Source: Nisaea denitrificans DSM 18348
GTDB taxonomy: Bacteria; Pseudomonadota; Alphaproteobacteria; Thalassobaculales; Thalassobaculaceae
Direction: 5' to 3'
Assembly (NCBI RefSeq): GCF_000426505.1
Contig: NZ_AUFM01000015.1
Location: forward strand, 62,001 to 126,000
Length of the DNA: 64,000 nucleotides
This document shows, one piece after another, positions 60,788 to 64,000 of the stretch. A program made the position numbers and the translations under genes. The notes beneath the pieces are model-generated. The model saw nothing but the letters and a program-made list of their open reading frames with translations, was not told where the DNA came from and searched no databases. Each line of letters opens with the position of its first letter. Within the stretch, counting starts at the first letter, position 1.

Positions 60788-60840
60788 TTTCGATTCAAGT
60801 GAGTTCTCACAAGGAGAATCGGCTAAGGGACTCACCACAT
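60755..60840 (-). ncRNA. Candidate structured leader or small RNA upstream of cobD
   Basis: On the minus strand, segments GTGAGT and CGATTC pair with ACTCAC and GAATCG in an interleaved order (plus-strand positions 60791-60796, 60799-60804, 60816-60821, 60830-60835), allowing either alternative helices or a pseudoknot; TTCTC/GAGAA gives a further hairpin. They lead straight into the terminator at 60763-60787. No cobalamin-riboswitch box is visible. Whether this is an attenuator for cobD or a free small RNA is open. Confidence 0.4.
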
Positions 60841-60921
60841 ACGACTCTACGCCTTCCGATTTTAATTTACAATACGTAAACACATATCGTTTAATTAGTT
60901 AAATCGTCTCCTCATTTACGT

Positions 60922-61170
60922 TTGAAAGGTTTGCTGATGGGACGGCGTTATTTCACACGCAGACGGCACGCTATAAAGGCCAGCCGTCTCTGGGTCAGGA
61001 GCACGACGTGGATTGCCGCGCCGTGCCTTATGTCATGGCTGGCTTACAAAGCTGTCACGCATGGTACGCTGGATCTTGCCGCGGTCGTCGTGATTGCCGT
61101 TTTGGCCGCTATTTATCTGGTTTCGGTGCTGCGCGTGCGTGGGTTGTCCGGAGAATGGACCTTTTTCTGA
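60922..61170 (+). CDS. Small hypothetical membrane protein, 82 aa
   Basis: TTG at 60922 or ATG at 60937 as start. A very basic N-terminus (GRRYFTRRRHAIKASRLWVR) precedes two helices (WIAAPCLMSWLAYKAVTHG region and LDLAAVVVIAVLAAIYLVSV) and a short tail ending LSGEWTFF. Positive-inside topology and GC-rich codons favour a real gene. Not recognised. It converges on cobP. Confidence 0.5.
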   Translation: MKGLLMGRRYFTRRRHAIKASRLWVRSTTWIAAPCLMSWLAYKAVTHGTLDLAAVVVIAVLAAIYLVSVLRVRGLSGEWTFF

Positions 61171-61199
61171 GACGGCCGCCCTTTGGGCCAACTGCCCCG

Positions 61200-61730
61200 T
61201 CAGCTTCCCTTTACCTGAACCGGAAGTCCGGCAACGACCAGGGTCACCCTGTCTGCGATCGCCGCAATGCGCTGGTTGAGACGCCCCGCATGATCGCGGA
61301 AGGCGCGGGCGAGTTTGTTCTCCGGCACGATGCCGAACCCGACCTCATTGGCGACCAACACCACTTCGCCTGATGACGCGCTGACGGCCGCACAAAGCCG
61401 CTCAATCTCCGCATCGATATCCGCGTCGCCAAGAAGATGGTTCGTCAGCCACAGGGTCAGGCAATCGACGAGCAGAACCCGGCCGGGCACGGCTTCCCGC
61501 CGCAAAACCGCCGCCAAGTCTTTTGGCTCCTCAATCGTCTGCCAGCCGTCTGCCGCACGGTCCGCCCGATGCTGCGCAATGCGGGCCTTCATCTCGTCAT
61601 CATGCGCTTCGGCTGTCGCAACATAGATCCGGGCGCCTTCACGCGCCTTGCACAAGCTCTCGGCATAACGGCTCTTGCCGGAACGGGCGCCGCCCAGTAC
61701 CAAGGTCACCAATCCGCTGCTCTGCGTCAT
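61200..61730 (-). CDS. cobP: Adenosylcobinamide kinase/adenosylcobinamide-phosphate guanylyltransferase
   Basis: 176 residues (CobP/CobU). The bifunctional enzyme phosphorylates adenosylcobinamide and then adds GMP. P-loop LVLGGARSGKSRYAESL, the DxLTLWLTN block (LLVDCLTLWLTNHLLGD) and VANEVGFGIVPENKLARAFR are diagnostic. It belongs to the same pathway as cobD (59656-60633). Confidence 0.94.
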   Translation of the reverse strand: MTQSSGLVTLVLGGARSGKSRYAESLCKAREGARIYVATAEAHDDEMKARIAQHRADRAADGWQTIEEPKDLAAVLRREAVPGRVLLVDCLTLWLTNHLLGDADIDAEIERLCAAVSASSGEVVLVANEVGFGIVPENKLARAFRDHAGRLNQRIAAIADRVTLVVAGLPVQVKGS

Positions 61731-61829
61731 TCCGGCTGTTCCTCATTCGGCTGTCCCGCACGCACGGAGCAGAGTACACTTCGGCAAGCCCTGGTCATAC
61801 CCGGGCAGGTCGGCAAACAGGAGCAAGAT

Positions 61830-62033
61830 ATGCCACAAGACGATCTCACCATGAGCGCACAGCTGCTTCTGGAATCTGTCGAAGAAGAAAACGCCGACTT
61901 GCATGAAGCCTGGGAACAGCTTGAGCGCATTCTCAACACCATGCGCGCCGAAGGCCTGCAGCCTCCGGAAGACCTTCTGAAGCTGGAAGAACGCATGAAA
62001 GCCGATTTCGCGGCGGCCAGCAAAAACGCCTGA
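61830..62033 (+). CDS. Small acidic helical protein, 67 aa
   Basis: ATG 61830 after AGGAG. One long predicted helix with heptad character (LLLESVEEENADLHEAWEQL, ERILNTMRAEGLQPPEDLLK), acidic, no Cys. Not recognised; possibly a coiled-coil dimer. It lies between cobP (divergent) and ggt (convergent). Confidence 0.55.
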   Translation: MPQDDLTMSAQLLLESVEEENADLHEAWEQLERILNTMRAEGLQPPEDLLKLEERMKADFAAASKNA

Positions 62034-62054
62034 CGCGGAAGACCGGTCCGGTCG

Positions 62055-63575
62055 CTAGCGCACCATCCCCGAGGCCCTGGCCCGGGGATCGCCGACGGCG
62101 GCGGCCGTACCGTCATCATTCACCGCAACCGCCTGCACCGAGGCCAGCATCGGATCCCGGCCCGGGCTCAGCTTGAGCTGCAGTTTGCGCGCCTCGGCAA
62201 TGCCGGCGACGGTCTCCCCAAGCTCGGCATCCGCCAGAAGCGTTTCGGTTTCCGCATGTAGCCGGGCGCGGCCAACCGCATCCGGCAAGCTGTCGCCGAG
62301 CACCAGGCTGTTGAACAACACCTGCATGATCGATGTCGGAATCCGGGTCGAGCCGGAAGCGCCGATGGCCATGCGCACCTTGCCATCCCGGAACATCAGG
62401 CTCGGCATCATGCTGGAGACAGGGCGCTTGCCGCCGACCACCTCGTTCGGGTTTCCAGGCCACGGGCTGAACAGCATCATCTGGTTGTTCAGCAGGATAC
62501 CGGTCCCGGGCAGCACAACGCCTGAATGGTTGTTGTTGGAATAGGTGATGCAGGCCGCATTGCCGTCCTTGTCGATCACGGCGAGGCTTGTGGTCTCGCT
62601 CGACTCACCGGAGGCAACCTTCACGAACGCCGGGTCGCCATAACCGGCGGCCCGCTTCCGGAACATCTCCAGCATCGCACCCGCCAACAGGTCGTAATGC
62701 GCGCCGTCCGTGACGCTCTCGCCCTCCAGCGCCGCCAGTCCGGCGAACACCAGCCCGCCCGATGACGGCGGCGGCATGGTCGCGACGTCATGCCCCTTGA
62801 ACCGTGCAGTCGCAGGCGCCCGCCAGATCGCCTCGTAACTTTCCAGATCGGCGCGGCTGAGGAAACCGTCATGGGCCTCCATTTCCGCCAGCAACCGGTC
62901 CGCGAGGGCGCCTTTGTAGAAACAGTCCGGCCCGTCTTTCGCGATCATCCGGAGGGACTGGCCATATTCCGGGTTGGCCATCTCTTCCCCTGCCCGGTAG
63001 AGGCTGCCATCGGGCTTCAGCAACAGTTTGCGCGTTGCTCCGGTAAGGCTCAGCAGAGCTTCCGTGCGGGCCATGCGCAGGGCTGCCTTGTGCCCGACCT
63101 TGAAACCGCCTTCCGCCAGCCTGATCGCCGGCTCCAGCACATCGGCCATCGCCAGCTTGCCGAATTTCGCCTGCGCCTCGCCAAGCCCGCGCACCGAGCC
63201 CGGGACCGCAACCGAGCGATGGCCGCGCTCATTCTCGCGGCCCTTCACCCGGACGATATAAGCGTTGTCGGTATCCACTGAGGGATAGAGATCGTACCGC
63301 GCCGTCATCGGAGCCACACCGAGGAAGTCGACGGACTCGGTCTTTCCGCTGGCGGCATCGTGCAGGATCATGAAGCCGCCGGCGCCGATGCCGGAATCAA
63401 GCGGCTCCACCGTGCCCATGACATAAGCCGCGGCAATCGCCGCATCGATAGCATTACCTCCAGCCTCAAGGACATCGAGCGCGGCCCGCGTTGCATCGGC
63501 ATTGCCGCACGCCGCCGCACCTGCTTTTGGCGTGCCCTGTTGCCATGTCGTGATGCTCGGTTCCCGCTCGGCCAT
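62055..63575 (-). CDS. ggt: Gamma-glutamyltransferase
   Basis: 506 residues from ATG 63575; no signal peptide is visible, so it may be cytosolic, unlike E. coli Ggt. N-terminal nucleophile hydrolase: autocleavage is expected before the Thr in SSETTSLAVIDKDGNAACIT; NNNHSGVVLPGTGILLNNQM and PVSSMMPSLMF are small-subunit blocks, and NAIDAAIAAAYVMGTVEPLD and GIGAGGFMILHD are large-subunit blocks. It cleaves gamma-glutamyl bonds, e.g. of glutathione. Confidence 0.92.
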   Translation of the reverse strand: MAEREPSITTWQQGTPKAGAAACGNADATRAALDVLEAGGNAIDAAIAAAYVMGTVEPLDSGIGAGGFMILHDAASGKTESVDFLGVAPMTARYDLYPSVDTDNAYIVRVKGRENERGHRSVAVPGSVRGLGEAQAKFGKLAMADVLEPAIRLAEGGFKVGHKAALRMARTEALLSLTGATRKLLLKPDGSLYRAGEEMANPEYGQSLRMIAKDGPDCFYKGALADRLLAEMEAHDGFLSRADLESYEAIWRAPATARFKGHDVATMPPPSSGGLVFAGLAALEGESVTDGAHYDLLAGAMLEMFRKRAAGYGDPAFVKVASGESSETTSLAVIDKDGNAACITYSNNNHSGVVLPGTGILLNNQMMLFSPWPGNPNEVVGGKRPVSSMMPSLMFRDGKVRMAIGASGSTRIPTSIMQVLFNSLVLGDSLPDAVGRARLHAETETLLADAELGETVAGIAEARKLQLKLSPGRDPMLASVQAVAVNDDGTAAAVGDPRARASGMVR

Positions 63576-63796
63576 GTCGTCCTCTGGATGCGTAATCTTG
63601 GAAGCGCGCGAGTGTGATCTATTCCGGCGCGCCCTGCACTCGAATATTGCGGTATGCAGAATATACGTTCCAGCATTGATCGCACAGCTCGCCGACAATC
63701 GTGCAAGCACCGGCTCTTGCCCGCCATCCGCCACCGGTCTATGTCGGAGCGTGGCCCCGTGCCGTTCCGTTATCCGCGCCGAGAAAGAGATATCCC

Positions 63797-64000
63797 GTGT
63801 CGAAGACCCATCGCCTGCTCCTGACCCAGCCGAAAGGCAGCCCGCGCTACGAGATGCTGAAGAACAATCTGGAGACGGATTGGGAAATCGAAACCTGGTC
63901 GAAGGATGACGGCGAGGACGCCTTCCGCGAGCGGATTGCAGATGTAGAGGTGCTGGTCGGCGGCGGCGTGCCGGATCTGCCGCAGGGCATTCCGCTGAAG
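63797..64000 (+). CDS. D-isomer-specific 2-hydroxyacid dehydrogenase, 5' part
   Basis: GTG start at 63797; 68 codons to the window edge (VSKTHRLLLTQPKGSPRYEM at the start, ERIADVEVLVGGGVPDLPQG near the end). The N-terminal catalytic-domain pattern is that of 2-hydroxyacid dehydrogenases; the NAD domain lies outside. Assigned on this pattern only. Confidence 0.55.
   Translation, partial: MSKTHRLLLTQPKGSPRYEMLKNNLETDWEIETWSKDDGEDAFRERIADVEVLVGGGVPDLPQGIPLK

Noticed and set aside
60640-60920. Cobalamin riboswitch before cobD
   Set aside because: The conserved B12 box and its GCCACTG-type core are not present; only unrelated helices and a terminator are seen.
1-64000. tRNA and rRNA genes
   Set aside because: I scanned the intergenic gaps for cloverleaf and TTCRANNC patterns and for rRNA signatures and found none; a tRNAscan run would settle it.

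Overview
The window is a 64-kb piece of a GC-rich alphaproteobacterial chromosome, probably Rhodospirillales-like. The reasons are family content and gene order: a lysophospholipid acyltransferase (DUF374)-waaA-lpxK lipid A block, a cytochrome c / kdsB-pheA block, DUF3422 and DUF3429 proteins, acetoacetyl-CoA synthetase, and a LivKHMGF-type ABC transporter. The species was not identified. No rRNA, tRNA, CRISPR array or intact transposase was seen.

Layout. 0-4.4 kb: lipid A / envelope genes (LpxH-like end, GT4 glycosyltransferase, acyltransferase, waaA, lpxK). 4.4-8.1 kb: M23 peptidase, xseA, purD. 8.3-11.4 kb: two c-di-GMP proteins (EAL-CBS-GGDEF and a DgcZ-like GGDEF protein). 11.5-20.3 kb: central metabolism and RNA genes (acetoacetyl-CoA synthetase, GNAT, EamA, SDR, sirtuin, tadA, rRNA pseudouridine synthase, rsmD, GFA protein). 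20.3-25.3 kb: a complete branched-chain-type ABC transporter on the minus strand, with a 15-bp hairpin between the binding protein and the permeases. 25.4-31.5 kb: nitroreductase, small protein, amidohydrolase, and a four-subunit fumarate reductase/succinate dehydrogenase-like operon. 31.6-32.9 kb: DUF3422 gene.

32.8-38.5 kb: an AT-richer insertion flanked by direct repeats of the last codons of the DUF3422 gene (26 bp identical). It carries only exported hydrolases: an S1 trypsin-like protease, an S8 subtilisin-like protease, and a Tat lipoprotein of the amidohydrolase superfamily, arranged as one operon. This is the best candidate for an undescribed system in the window. 38.6-41.0 kb returns to host-like genes (surface antigen-like protein, two-subunit class I fumarase/tartrate dehydratase).

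41.1-47.9 kb is a second accessory zone: an XRE-ImmA/IrrE metalloprotease with a PIN-like partner, a small membrane protein, a membrane-anchored protein with a phage tail-collar-like C-terminus, three copies of a roughly 38-nt GGGACAC repeat, and a P-type cation ATPase that appears to have split a yciI-HIT operon, leaving an 83-bp duplicate of the yciI tail. 47.9-51.6 kb is conserved (YciI, pheA, kdsB, cytochrome c, hisN). 51.6-54.2 kb is a third small accessory patch: dispersed palindromes, a HicAB-like toxin-antitoxin pair with a clear promoter/operator, and two membrane proteins of unknown function. 54.5-64 kb is again ordinary metabolism (2-hydroxyacid dehydrogenase, MarR, M17 aminopeptidase, GST, MATE, cobD/cobP cobalamin genes, gamma-glutamyltransferase, and the start of a second 2-hydroxyacid dehydrogenase), with a possible structured RNA and strong terminator upstream of cobD.
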